Origin: an uncultured Oscillospiraceae bacterium | GTDB lineage: Bacteria; Bacillota; Clostridia; Oscillospirales; Ruminococcaceae | Assembly (NCBI GenBank): GCA_900547455.1 | Contig: URGV01000049.1 | Coordinates: forward strand, 1 to 13,103 | DNA: 13,103 bases | Direction: 5' to 3' | In this document: positions 4,959 to 13,044 of the stretch, one piece after another | How positions within the stretch are numbered: the first letter of the stretch is position 1 | Layout of the letters: every line of letters begins with the position of its first letter | Position numbers and translations under genes: made by a program | The notes under the pieces: model-generated | Told to the model about the DNA's origin: nothing | What the model saw: only the letters and a program-made list of their open reading frames with translations | The model's database searches: none

Positions 4959-6032
4959 CTAAAATTCGCCCTTCATATCGATGCTCGCGAAGTCCTCCAG
5001 CGGCAGCTTGACCGGGCGGCCTTCCTTCTGGCTCTTATAGATGGCCAGCACCAGCTCCAGCGCGTTCTTTCCGGCGTGGGCGTCAACGTACGGTTTTCTG
5101 TCGTGCTCGATGGCGTCGATCATATCGGCATAGAGGCTGGTGTGACCGTTGCCGTAGACGTTGCTGGTCGCTTCCTGCAGGCCCTTGTTCTTCTGGTCCT
5201 CCTCGCCCTCGTCGGCGAAGTCCCAGACGTCGATGTTGTTGGTGGATTTTCCGCCGAGCTTGACGGTGCCGTTCTCGCCGAACAGGTAGAGGGTCTCCTC
5301 CAGATTCTTCGGGTAGACGTTGGTGGTGCCCTCGATGGTGGCTACCGCGCCGTTTTGAAACTTGACAACCGCCATGCCGATATCCTCTGCCTCGAGGTAG
5401 TGGTGGAACTGCTGGCGGGTGACGCCGTAGACCTCGTCGATCTCCTCGCCCATCATCCAGCGCAGCAGGTCGATGCCGTGGATGCACTGGTTCATCAGCG
5501 CGCCGCCGTCCTGCGCCCAGGTGCCTCTCCATTTGGCCTGGTCGTAGTAGTCGCGGTTGCGGTTCCAGCGGACGTGAATCGAGCCGTGGGAGAGCTTGCC
5601 GAAGCGGCCCGCCTCCAGCGCCTTGCGCATCTGCTGCACCGCTACGTTAAAGCGGTTCTGGTGGCAGGCGGAGACCTTGACGCCCTTCTCCTCGCTGCGG
5701 CGGATGATCTCGTTTGCGTCGGCGATGCTCATCGCCATCGGCTTTTCGATGATGACATTGACGCCGTGGTCGATGCAGTACAGAGCAATCTCGGCGTGGA
5801 CGCCGCTCTCGGTGGCGATGCCGACCAGCTGCGGCTGCTCCTGTTCGATCATTTCCTTATAGTCGGTGTAGCGGTGAATCGAGCTGTCGTTCTGCAGCTC
5901 ATGCTTGGCAAGCAGGTTTTCCATCTGCTCGGGGACGACATCGCAGACGGCTGCGAACTCCAGATGGTTGTTGAGCACCGCCTTGACGTGGTTGGTTGCG
6001 ATTCTGCCGCAGCCGATTAACGCATATTTCAT
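4959..6032 (-). CDS. Gfo/Idh/MocA-family NAD-dependent sugar oxidoreductase, predicted UDP-GlcNAcA 3-dehydrogenase
   Basis: It is predicted to oxidise C3 of UDP-N-acetylglucosaminuronic acid, giving the keto-sugar used by the aminotransferase (the WbpB/WlbA step). The 357-residue protein has an N-terminal Rossmann fold with GCGRIA at 7-12, the family EKP at 96-98 (K97 being the usual catalytic lysine), and GGALMNQCIHGIDLLRW at 176-192 with H185 and D188 in the expected positions. Its C-terminal half is the usual alpha/beta domain. It is longer than the WbpB and WlbA proteins I recall and resembles general Gfo/Idh members more closely, so I leave the symbol blank. AAGG lies 8 nt before the ATG. 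The role rests mainly on neighbours: the WbpA-type gene lies 86 bp upstream, and the WbpD and WbpE types lie downstream across a repeat insert. Confidence 0.85.
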   Translation of the reverse strand: MKYALIGCGRIATNHVKAVLNNHLEFAAVCDVVPEQMENLLAKHELQNDSSIHRYTDYKEMIEQEQPQLVGIATESGVHAEIALYCIDHGVNVIIEKPMAMSIADANEIIRRSEEKGVKVSACHQNRFNVAVQQMRKALEAGRFGKLSHGSIHVRWNRNRDYYDQAKWRGTWAQDGGALMNQCIHGIDLLRWMMGEEIDEVYGVTRQQFHHYLEAEDIGMAVVKFQNGAVATIEGTTNVYPKNLEETLYLFGENGTVKLGGKSTNNIDVWDFADEGEEDQKNKGLQEATSNVYGNGHTSLYADMIDAIEHDRKPYVDAHAGKNALELVLAIYKSQKEGRPVKLPLEDFASIDMKGEF

Positions 6033-6072
6033 CTTGTTGACCTTCTCCCTCTTTTAGTCTTTACCGGCCAAA

Positions 6073-6106
6073 GGCCCATGCCAGCCCGAGGGGCCGGGCA
6101 TGAGCC
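6073..6106. repeat. Intergenic GC-rich hairpin
   Basis: GGCCCATGCC (6073-6082) pairs with GGCATGAGCC (6097-6106) with one G-U pair, around a GC-rich 14-nt loop. It lies between the dehydrogenase stop and the oxidoreductase start. With no following T-run it is more likely an mRNA stability or processing element than a terminator. Confidence 0.6.
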
Positions 6107-6118
6107 TGAAGCGCCGTC

Positions 6119-7438
6119 TTACAGAACCTCGATGTTGTCGCGGTTCTGGATATTCTTCATCGCGTTTTTGCTGTCGAAGATCAGCGCCGCATTCTTCTGC
6201 ACCATGTCGTAGTCGACGTTGGTGTGGGCGGTGGTGACCATGACAAGGTCTGCGTCCTTGAGCACCTGCTCGGTGAGCGCCGGGATGCTCTGGCGGACCT
6301 GACCCTTATACTTATACTCCTTAACCCATGGATCGAAGTAGGTGACGACTGCGCCCTCCTTCTCCAGCTCCTCGATGACGCGCAGCGCCGGGCTCTCGCG
6401 GTAGTCGTCGATGTCCTGTTTGTAGGCCACGCCCAGCACCAGCACCTTCGAGCCGTTCATCGCCTTTTTGGCGCGGCGGTTCAAGAGCTTTGCGGCGCGG
6501 TCGACGCAGTATTCCGGCATCTTGTCGTTAATCATCATCGAGCTTTCGATCATCGAGGTGTGGAAGCCGTACTCTCTGGCTTTCCAGGAGAGGTAATACG
6601 GGTCCAGCGGGATGCAGTGTCCGCCCAGACCCGGTCCCGGATAGAACGCCTGGAAGCCGTAGGGCTTGGTCTTAGCCGCGTCCACAACCTCCCACATGCT
6701 GATGCCCATTTCGTTGCAGAGCATGGCCAGCTCGTTGACCAGACCGATGTTGATGTTGCGGTAGGTGTTTTCGAGAATCTTCTCCATCTCGGCGACCGCC
6801 GGGCTGGAAACCTCATAGACCTCGCCGTCCAGCACCGCGCGGTACATGGCGGCGATGACCTCGGTGGCGTCCTTGCCGATGGCGCCGACAACCTTCGGGG
6901 TGTTCTTGGTCTTATAGATCAGGTTGCCTGGATCGACGCGCTCCGGCGAGAAGCCAAGGTAGAAGTCCTCGCCGCACTTTAAGCCGGAACCCTGCTCGAG
7001 AATCGGCTTAATCAGCTCCTCGGTGGTGCCCGGGTAGGTGGTGGATTCCAGGACAACCATGGTGCCCTTCTTTAAGTATTTGGAAACCGAGGTCGCGGAA
7101 TCGCGGACATAGCTGATGTCCGGCTGCTGGTGCGCGTCCAGCGGGGTGGGCACGCAGATGGCGACAAAGTCGACATCCTTGACAAAGCTGAAGTCGGTGG
7201 TGGCGGAAAGCATGCCGCTCTTGACAATGCCGGCAAGGTCGCTGTCCACCACGTCGCCGATGTAGTTGTGGCCGGCGTTGACCATCTCCACCTTCTGCGC
7301 CTGGACGTCGAAGCCGATGGTCTTAAAGCCCGCTTTGGCCTTCTCGACCGCCAGCGGCAGGCCGACATAGCCCAAACCCACTACTCCGACAACGATCTCT
7401 CTGTTTTCAATCTTGCGGAGCATTTCATTTTTCATCAT
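6119..7438 (-). CDS. wbpA: UDP-N-acetyl-D-glucosamine 6-dehydrogenase, WbpA-type
   Basis: It is predicted to oxidise UDP-GlcNAc twice at C6 with NAD+, giving the uronic acid that starts the diacetamido-sugar route. The 439-residue protein has the three-part UDP-sugar dehydrogenase layout: a Rossmann domain with GVVGLGYVGLP (18-28), the central LESTTYPGTTEEL block (130-142), the catalytic C275 in GPGLGGHCIPLDPYYL, and a C-terminal UDP-binding domain with VLGVAYKQDIDDYRESPA. VDAAKTKPYGF and the cysteine context are closer to WbpA than to UDP-glucose dehydrogenases; a WecC-like activity on UDP-ManNAc cannot be excluded. The ATG overlaps the flippase end by 14 bp, and GGAGAG lies 7 nt upstream inside the flippase gene, indicating translational coupling. 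A second ATG follows immediately and could also be used. Confidence 0.9.
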   Translation of the reverse strand: MMKNEMLRKIENREIVVGVVGLGYVGLPLAVEKAKAGFKTIGFDVQAQKVEMVNAGHNYIGDVVDSDLAGIVKSGMLSATTDFSFVKDVDFVAICVPTPLDAHQQPDISYVRDSATSVSKYLKKGTMVVLESTTYPGTTEELIKPILEQGSGLKCGEDFYLGFSPERVDPGNLIYKTKNTPKVVGAIGKDATEVIAAMYRAVLDGEVYEVSSPAVAEMEKILENTYRNINIGLVNELAMLCNEMGISMWEVVDAAKTKPYGFQAFYPGPGLGGHCIPLDPYYLSWKAREYGFHTSMIESSMMINDKMPEYCVDRAAKLLNRRAKKAMNGSKVLVLGVAYKQDIDDYRESPALRVIEELEKEGAVVTYFDPWVKEYKYKGQVRQSIPALTEQVLKDADLVMVTTAHTNVDYDMVQKNAALIFDSKNAMKNIQNRDNIEVL

Positions 7439-8744
7439 TTGTGATCTCTCCTATCTGTGATTTGCATATATTTCTTAAATGAAGGTTCATGATGAGCCCT
7501 GACAACAAGTAAACAACAATCAGCGCGATGGCTGCGCCGTAGATGCCCAGCATCTTCACCGCCGCCACATCGATGACCGCGTGAACGACAACAAAGACGA
7601 TGTTGATTTTGAGGTTAAACTTCTCCTCGCCGGTCACCGCCAGGATGTTGCCGGAAATTCCGCGGAACACCGCCTGAATCCAGGAGGCGATGAGGAACAT
7701 CCGCACCAGCGGCGCCGCGCCCATATACTCGGGGCCTGCAAAGATATATAGATACAGCTTTGCGAAGATGAACAGTCCCAGATGAAAGACGGTCATCACC
7801 ACGCCGTTGATGGCAAAGAGCTTTTTGTAGTTTTCCCAAATCCATTTTTTATCCCTGATGTGCTGGATAAAGTACGGCAGGATAAAGACCAGCAGCGCCT
7901 CGAGCAAAAACAATGAGATCGAAAGGATGTTGGCCGCCACCCGGTATTCGGCCAGCAGCTCCTCGTCCTTTAAGAGCTGGCCGACGATGAAGGTCTCGTT
8001 GTAGCTCATCACCTGGGAGGTGGCCGAGGCGGTGAGCATCACGATGCCAAAGCGGATCATCTGCTTGACCTGCGCCCGGTCGGGCATCAGGGCCTTGACC
8101 TTCATCAGCGGCAGGTCGCGGATGAGCAAAAAGCCCATCGCCGCGCACAGCGCCATCGAGATATATTTGCTGATCATGACGCCGGTGACGCCCCAGAGCA
8201 CCGCAAAGACGATCTGGAAGATCATCAGCAAAAACGAATAGGTGAAGTTGTAGACCGAATAGCGCTGGTTCTGGAAGGTGGCCCGCAGCAGCAGCTGGAT
8301 GTCGGTGAACAGAAAGTAGAGCACCGGCAGGCAGGAGGAGAGCACCAGCTGAAAGCGCGCCCCCTCAAAGGGGAACGTAATGACCAGGTAGGCCGCCGTG
8401 GTCAGAACAATCAGCGCCACATCGGCGGCGATGCCGACCTTGAGGGTGGTGATAAAGTAGCCCTTTTTCTCCTCGTCGCTTCCCTCCTGCGCGCAGTAGC
8501 GCAGGGTAGCCTGGGTGATGCCCAGGCCGTTAAAGAGCATAACGTAGTTGCGGATGTTCTCCACATAGGTCAGCAGCCCGTAGTCGGCCTTGGAAAGAAA
8601 GCGCGGCAGAAAAAACACCGAGACAAAGCCCGCGATCTTGGCGAGCGTCGAGCCCGCGATGATGTGGAAAAAGCCGCGCCGCCGCAGCGTGCCGATCCCT
8701 TCCCACAGCCTGTCCCAGTAGGACAGCAGCTTACGTTTCTCCAT
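7425..8744 (-). CDS. wzx: Polysaccharide flippase, Wzx-like (MOP superfamily)
   Basis: It is predicted to flip the lipid-linked repeat unit across the cytoplasmic membrane. The 439-residue product is strongly hydrophobic, with roughly a dozen membrane segments in two halves after a basic, cytoplasmic N-terminus of about 25 residues. The early block FLPRFLSKADYGLLTYVENI, just after the first membrane segment, is typical of polysaccharide transporters of this superfamily. AAAGGAG lies 5-6 nt before the ATG. It sits 21 bp after the polymerase gene and overlaps the dehydrogenase gene. Wzx proteins diverge widely, so the substrate cannot be read from sequence; the neighbours suggest a diacetamido-uronic-acid-containing unit. 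Confidence 0.88.
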   Translation of the reverse strand: MEKRKLLSYWDRLWEGIGTLRRRGFFHIIAGSTLAKIAGFVSVFFLPRFLSKADYGLLTYVENIRNYVMLFNGLGITQATLRYCAQEGSDEEKKGYFITTLKVGIAADVALIVLTTAAYLVITFPFEGARFQLVLSSCLPVLYFLFTDIQLLLRATFQNQRYSVYNFTYSFLLMIFQIVFAVLWGVTGVMISKYISMALCAAMGFLLIRDLPLMKVKALMPDRAQVKQMIRFGIVMLTASATSQVMSYNETFIVGQLLKDEELLAEYRVAANILSISLFLLEALLVFILPYFIQHIRDKKWIWENYKKLFAINGVVMTVFHLGLFIFAKLYLYIFAGPEYMGAAPLVRMFLIASWIQAVFRGISGNILAVTGEEKFNLKINIVFVVVHAVIDVAAVKMLGIYGAAIALIVVYLLSGLIMNLHLRNICKSQIGEITNDEK

Positions 8745-8765
8745 CGGTTCTCCTTTCCGTGCGCG

Positions 8766-10091
8766 TTACCACTGTACCGGACGCTGGCGAATGTAGCGGG
8801 ATGGCTGTGCCGGCGCCGCCTGTTCCCGCTGGCGCGCGGTGCGCTCGCCGGTGAGGATCAGCAGATTCGGCACCAGCAGGTAGAGCACCTCAATGAGCGG
8901 CTCGTTGTAGCCGGCGTTGACGGTGATCTGCACATAGTATAACACAAAGACGACCAGGTACAAAAATCTTCCCCGGCGGTCCAGCAGTTTTTCGATGCGG
9001 TAAAAGTTGGCAATCAGAATGCTGTGGAACAGGATGCCGCCCACAAGCCCGTAGTAGGCCAGGTAGTCGCAGACAATCGAGTGCCCGCCGACAATCGAGC
9101 GCGGGTCCTCAGCGGTCTTGAGAATCAAATCCCCGACACCGAACAGCGGGGCGCTCAAGAAGGTTTTAAGCGAGGCGGTGTAGAGCTCGATGCGGGTGCC
9201 CGCGTCGCTGCCCTCGGTGATGCCGGTACCGCTCAGGAGGTTGCCCACCTCGATAAAGCGCAGCTGCATCTTGAGGCTGTCGGTGTTTTCGGCGATGAAG
9301 TAAAAGATGCGGTAGAGGTTTGGCAGCACCACAATCGCCGCCAGCGCGCACAGCAGCAGGATTGCGGTGGTCGGGCCGCCCCGCTTTGGCAGGCGGCAGA
9401 GCACCAGCAGCGAAAAGGCAAAGACAAAGAGGATGGCAAAGGAGTAGTTGGACATCACGATGGTCAGCAGCCCCAGCAGCACCGCAATTCCCCAGCCCAC
9501 CGTCTCAAAGATGCGCGGACGGTAGTACCAGAGGATGCCCACCACCGCCACGGTGAACATGGTCAGCGAATAGATGTGTTGGAAGCCGCCGGTGAAGGGG
9601 CTGGCTAAGGGGCCGGTGACGGTGGGGTCGCCGTTTGCAAGCAGGCGGGAGACGTCCGGGTTCTGCCGCAGCGCCAGCACGGTACCGGCGTTGATGAGCA
9701 GATAATAGGCTGTGGTCATAAAGGTGAGCAGCTTCATCGCAAACCGGTCGGGCAGCGAGACATAAAACCAGAACAGCAGGTAGAAGATGGGCATCAGAAG
9801 GTGGTGGAACGGAAATTCCACATGCCCGGCCAGCGCATAGACAAAGAGCAGCACCGGCCAGACAAAGCTCAACAGCATCGCCGGGTGGAACACCGTTTTC
9901 CAGAAGCGCTTCCACTCAGAGGCGGCGGCAAAGCAGGCCCACAGCAGCACCACGCCGGCGTAGATGGCCCAGTTATACAGAAACGATGCGGGATTGATGC
10001 CCCACAGCAGCACCCCCGCCGCGCAGAATTCCCTGGGCACACAAAGAAAGGAAAAGCCCTTGTTGGCGCGAATATACTGCGACTGTTCCAT
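8766..10091 (-). CDS. wzy: O-antigen/capsule polymerase, Wzy-like
   Basis: It is predicted to join repeat units on the outer face of the membrane. The 441-residue product has about 10-12 hydrophobic segments and one long polar loop at about residues 265-340. That loop and its flanks contain AGTRIELYTASLKTF (297-311), PLFGVG (315-320) and GGHSIVCDYLAYYGLVGG (335-352). The arginine, the GxG and the histidine-serine followed by D-x-LA-x-x-G match the general pattern of the O-antigen ligase/polymerase family. A ligase role is possible on sequence alone, but the adjacent flippase and glycosyltransferases favour a polymerase. The C-terminal tail is polar and proline/glutamine-rich. GGAGG lies 11 nt before the ATG. 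Confidence 0.82.
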   Translation of the reverse strand: MEQSQYIRANKGFSFLCVPREFCAAGVLLWGINPASFLYNWAIYAGVVLLWACFAAASEWKRFWKTVFHPAMLLSFVWPVLLFVYALAGHVEFPFHHLLMPIFYLLFWFYVSLPDRFAMKLLTFMTTAYYLLINAGTVLALRQNPDVSRLLANGDPTVTGPLASPFTGGFQHIYSLTMFTVAVVGILWYYRPRIFETVGWGIAVLLGLLTIVMSNYSFAILFVFAFSLLVLCRLPKRGGPTTAILLLCALAAIVVLPNLYRIFYFIAENTDSLKMQLRFIEVGNLLSGTGITEGSDAGTRIELYTASLKTFLSAPLFGVGDLILKTAEDPRSIVGGHSIVCDYLAYYGLVGGILFHSILIANFYRIEKLLDRRGRFLYLVVFVLYYVQITVNAGYNEPLIEVLYLLVPNLLILTGERTARQREQAAPAQPSRYIRQRPVQW

Positions 10092-10157
10092 TTTCCCTGT
10101 TCCCTCCTTTTATGATAATCCGGCAAAGGCCGGGTGTAAAGCAAAATTATGTAAATT

Positions 10158-11363
10158 TTATCGGGAGAAGCTGCCCACCAGCTCGGAGCCGGCGCGGCGT
10201 GCCAACCGCTCATACTGCTCCATCAGGCGGGAAGCGACCGCCTGCGCCGAATAGTCCTCGCGGATTTTGCGGGCAATCTCGGCGCGGTTGTAGTAGCTGA
10301 TGTTGTAATACATCGTCTGCATCGCCTTGGCAAGGTCGTCCACATTGTCCGGCTCGACCATGATGCCGTTGTGCTCGTTGACAAAGCTTTCCGGCCCGCC
10401 GCAGCGGGTGGCGATGACCGGCACCCCGCAGGACAGCGCCTCCAGATAGGAGACGCCGAAGGTCTCGGACACCGAGGCCAGCGCGAAGCAATCGGCCTCC
10501 TGCAGCCGCTGGGCGATCTCCCGGCGGGGACGCAGGCCGGTCAGCTCGATGCGGCCGGTCATGCCGAGGTCAAAGATCAGCTTGCGCAGCATCCCTTCCT
10601 CCTCGCCCTGTCCACAGATGGTCAAAGTCACCTGCGGGCACTCGCGGAAGGCCTGGGCAAAGGCTTTAATCAGCACGTCCATCCGCTTGATGCGCCGCAG
10701 GTTGCCGCAGCTGAGGATGGAGAATCCGCCGCTGTCCTCACTGAGGTCGGTCTCCTGCTCCAGCGCCTTCTGGCGCTCGTGGCGGTCGCTGTAGGCAAAC
10801 AGCTCGGTGTCCACCATGTCGGGAATCCACTCAACGTGCCGCCCGCTGTGCTGCTCCATGTGGTGCGCCAGCGCGGGGCTGACCGCAATCAGGGTATCGG
10901 CCTGGGTGAAGGCGGTTTTCGCTGCCTGCTCGATGTCCTTGGGCAGCGTGTCCTGATTGACCAGAGAGGAGTGCTCGGTGAGCACCAGCGGGAGCTGCTC
11001 CCTGCGGGCAAGGGGGCTGGCAAGGTAGCCGTAATCGGTGAAGTGGGCGTGCAGCACATCCGGGCGGCCAAATTCCCGCACCGCCCGGCGGTAGAGCAGG
11101 CCGAAGGCCCACTGGCCCAGCGGGTAGAAGATCTGCTTTGGGATATTGCCCAGCGGGACGCTCAGCACCCTCACCGGCACGCCGTCCTTCTCGAAGGACT
11201 GAAATCCCCAGGGCCTTGTCCTGCGCACCGAGCGCAGGTCCAGCGCCAGAAAGACGACGTTGCAGCCCGCCTGCTTTAAGGCGCGGGCCTGATCGAATTC
11301 GAAGATGCCGTTGGTCGAATATTTTGGTGTCGGAACTCCTCTGGAGAGGATGAAGGTTAACAT
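10158..11363 (-). CDS. GT4-family glycosyltransferase
   Basis: It is predicted to be a cytoplasmic, membrane-associated retaining glycosyltransferase adding one sugar to the lipid-linked repeat unit. The 401-residue protein has a GT-B fold. The N-terminal half contains DVLHAHF (102-108) and LVLTEHSSL (126-134). The C-terminal half has CGNLRRIKRMDVLIKAF (219-235) and an EX7E motif, E300 and E308, within SETFGVSYLEALSCGVPVIA. The frame stays open upstream to 11606, but I start at 11363 because AAGGAG lies 8 nt before this ATG, the family's N-terminal strand begins here, and the extra 81 codons consist of dispersed repeats. Donor and acceptor cannot be read from sequence. It leads the Wzy-Wzx-WbpA run, 66 bp before the polymerase. 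Confidence 0.88.
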   Translation of the reverse strand: MLTFILSRGVPTPKYSTNGIFEFDQARALKQAGCNVVFLALDLRSVRRTRPWGFQSFEKDGVPVRVLSVPLGNIPKQIFYPLGQWAFGLLYRRAVREFGRPDVLHAHFTDYGYLASPLARREQLPLVLTEHSSLVNQDTLPKDIEQAAKTAFTQADTLIAVSPALAHHMEQHSGRHVEWIPDMVDTELFAYSDRHERQKALEQETDLSEDSGGFSILSCGNLRRIKRMDVLIKAFAQAFRECPQVTLTICGQGEEEGMLRKLIFDLGMTGRIELTGLRPRREIAQRLQEADCFALASVSETFGVSYLEALSCGVPVIATRCGGPESFVNEHNGIMVEPDNVDDLAKAMQTMYYNISYYNRAEIARKIREDYSAQAVASRLMEQYERLARRAGSELVGSFSR

Positions 11364-11403
11364 GAGGAAAACTCCTTTTTTCTTTCTCTGGCGGAAACCA
11401 TTC

Positions 11404-11436
11404 CCACTTTTGGGCGCCGTGCCCCAAACCCCCGGG
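11404..11436. repeat. Repeat family B hairpin, copy 1 (short)
   Basis: It carries the core TTTTGGGCGC-CGT-GCCCCAAA and flanking CCCC/GGGG, a near match to 11465-11497 and 13003-13034. It lies about 40 bp before the glycosyltransferase start at 11363. Confidence 0.7.
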
Positions 11437-11507
11437 GAATTTTGCGGGACGGTAGTCCCTGCACCCACCTTTTGGGCGCTCCGCCCCAAACCCCGGGTGA
11501 CTTTCTC
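11434..11507. repeat. Repeat family B, copy 2 (full)
   Basis: About 74 bp, opening with GGGGAATTTTGC and containing CCTGCA, CCACCTTTTGGGCGCTCCG and CCCCAAACCCCGG. It aligns closely with 12971-13044, with one single-base indel and a few substitutions. The core folds as TTTGGG/CCCAAA with a GC-rich inner stem. Confidence 0.8.
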
Positions 11508-11572
11508 CCCGATGAGAAAGTCACCAAAGAATCTCCAAGGGCTGCCGCCCTTTGAAATCCTGCGGTGCAGGA
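11496..11572. repeat. Hairpin series in the glycosyltransferase leader
   Basis: Perfect stems follow in order: a 12-bp stem GGTGACTTTCTC with a 6-nt loop (11496-11525), AAGGGC-TGCC-GCCCTT (11537-11552), and CCTGC-GGT-GCAGG (11560-11572). No T-run follows on either strand. Confidence 0.75.
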
Positions 11573-11628
11573 AGATCGCCCTTGTCGTGCTGCGCTTTGC
11601 TTGCACACGGGCTCGTCCCAGCCCCTAG

Positions 11629-11740
11629 TCCAGATCGATTTGCCACTTTGAGTTTGTGGGCAAACTGGTCTTATTTTCTCCCTGAGATTTACAGAGATCA
11701 CACTTCCTGCTGTCAATCCGTGGCACGGGGGTAGGCTCTG
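11629..11740 (+). repeat. Dispersed repeat family A, copy 2
   Basis: This segment aligns with 69-178 in the same orientation. The hairpin at its left end is degraded relative to copy 1 (the last T-run is interrupted), so it would be a weaker terminator. It lies 40 bp after the end of the upstream glycosyltransferase gene. Confidence 0.75.
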
Positions 11741-11780
11741 AACGCCTGAGGGCTGGGGGGGAGCAAAGGGGCCTCCCCCT

Positions 11781-12908
11781 CTATTTTTCCTCCAGACTGC
11801 GGTAGAGGGCGAGGAGCTTTTCCTCCTCGATTCCCCAGTTATATTTGTGCAGGACGGCCTGGCGGCCGTTCTCGGCCATCCGGGCGGCGGCCTGCGGGTC
11901 GGAGAGAATCTTCTGGATGGCGTCGGCGATGGCGTCGACATCCGCCGGGTCCACCGCCACGCCGAAGCCGTCCTCCTGCACCGAGCGGCGCATGAACGGA
12001 TAATCCGAGACGATGACCGGCAATCCTGCCGCCATGTATTCGTAAACCTTGGTCGGGAAGTTGTCGAGGCTTGCGTACTGGCCGACATTAAGGATGGTGG
12101 ACATGCCGATGCGCGACCGGCCATACACCTCGGCGATTCCCTGCCGGTCGAGGTATCCCAGATACTCGACGCAGGCGTACTCCGGCATCGCTTCCAGCTC
12201 CTGCTGGTAGGCTTCGGACTCATACCTGCCCGCCAGAATCAGCTTGGCTCCAGCCTTGTAGGCGGCCTTGATCAGGTGGGTGATGCCGCGCTGGTAGGTC
12301 AGGCTGCCGGTGCAGCAGATGGTTCGGTCCTCCTTGTGGGAGAGGTCCAGCTGTTGAGGGACCTCCTCGAGCATGACAGCGTTGGAGATGATGACCACCT
12401 GTTTTGCCCGGCCCTCAAAAATGTTGACCCCGTTTTTGAGACACGGAAAAAGCACCGCGTCCAGATTTTTGACCACATGGGTCTCATAGGCCTTATAGGC
12501 CCCGGAGATGAGCCTGCGCAGCGGGGCGGGAATCCAGCCCTTTTCCATAATCTGGGTCGGGTAATCCTCGTGGCTGTCAAAGATAACCCGCTTGCCCCTT
12601 CTGGCCAGTTTCAGGCCGTATGGCAGCAGCTCGGGGTCGTGGAACTCATAGATGTCCGCGTCCACCTCCAGCGCCTTCTGGTAGACGGCCTTGGCGCCGA
12701 AGAGCATGCGCTTCAGGCGTGAGGAGGTGTCCACCGGCACCTGGATGACCCGCACGCCCTTTTCGGTGGTTTCCCCCACCGACTGCGGGTCCTTGGCCTT
12801 GACCACAAAGGTGGTGTCGTAACCCGCCCTTGCCAGCGAGGCGCACTGCTTATGGAAGATGCGGGTATCATTTGGCGCATGGGCGCTGGAGATATGACAA
12901 ACCTTCAT
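11781..12908 (-). CDS. GT4-like glycosyltransferase
   Basis: It is predicted to be a cytoplasmic GT-B glycosyltransferase adding a sugar to the growing lipid-linked unit. The 375-residue protein starts with MKVCHISSAHAPNDTRIFHK, typical of capsule and O-antigen transferases, and carries EFHDPELLPYG (88-98), VIFDSHEDYP (108-117), CTGSLTYQRGITHLIKA (199-215) and a donor-site block NFPTKVYEYMAAGLPVIVSD (283-302). K287 and E290 are likely donor-binding residues; the EX7E spacing of classic GT4 members is modified here. AGGAG lies 10 nt before the ATG, a longish spacing. The upstream 195 bases hold a repeat family B copy and no clear promoter, so it may belong to a longer operon starting beyond 13103. 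Sugar specificity is unknown. Confidence 0.88.
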   Translation of the reverse strand: MKVCHISSAHAPNDTRIFHKQCASLARAGYDTTFVVKAKDPQSVGETTEKGVRVIQVPVDTSSRLKRMLFGAKAVYQKALEVDADIYEFHDPELLPYGLKLARRGKRVIFDSHEDYPTQIMEKGWIPAPLRRLISGAYKAYETHVVKNLDAVLFPCLKNGVNIFEGRAKQVVIISNAVMLEEVPQQLDLSHKEDRTICCTGSLTYQRGITHLIKAAYKAGAKLILAGRYESEAYQQELEAMPEYACVEYLGYLDRQGIAEVYGRSRIGMSTILNVGQYASLDNFPTKVYEYMAAGLPVIVSDYPFMRRSVQEDGFGVAVDPADVDAIADAIQKILSDPQAAARMAENGRQAVLHKYNWGIEEEKLLALYRSLEEK

Positions 12909-12970
12909 CCTTTTTCTCTCTCCTATCGTTCGATTGTTTTTTTAGCGAAGGGGGGATGCCTCCCCCTCCT

Positions 12971-13044
12971 GGGGAATTTTGCAAGGCCGGTGGCCCCTGC
13001 ATCCACCTTTTGGGCGCTCCGCCCCAAACCCCGGCCTACTTTCT
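12971..13044. repeat. Repeat family B, copy 3 (full)
   Basis: It aligns with 11434-11507 in the same orientation. It lies in the leader of the 12908-11781 glycosyltransferase, beside a GGGGG-to-CCCCC palindrome (about 12950-12967). Thus both glycosyltransferase genes in the window are preceded by this element. Confidence 0.8.

Larger units (their letters stand above)
11364..11780. other. Repeat-filled gap between the two glycosyltransferase genes
   Basis: I see no supportable gene in these 417 bases. They hold repeat family A copy 2 (11629-11740), a hairpin series (11496-11572), two copies of the family B hairpin motif (11404-11507) and a GGGGG/CCCCC palindrome near 11750-11780. The segment is the leader of the downstream glycosyltransferase; if transcription runs through from the upstream one, these hairpins would lie between two cistrons. 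Confidence 0.7.

Noticed and set aside
4950..6020. Plus-strand open frame of 356 codons
   Set aside because: It is the antisense shadow of the Gfo/Idh oxidoreductase, with a valine/aspartate/leucine-rich composition and no recognisable domain.
10120..10133. Terminator between GT4 and polymerase genes
   Set aside because: CCGGC-AAAG-GCCGG is a 5-bp stem without a T-run; it is too weak to call.
11364..11606. 81-codon N-terminal extension of the GT4 gene
   Set aside because: The extension consists of repeat sequence, while a good ribosome-binding site and the family's natural N-terminus coincide with the ATG at 11363.
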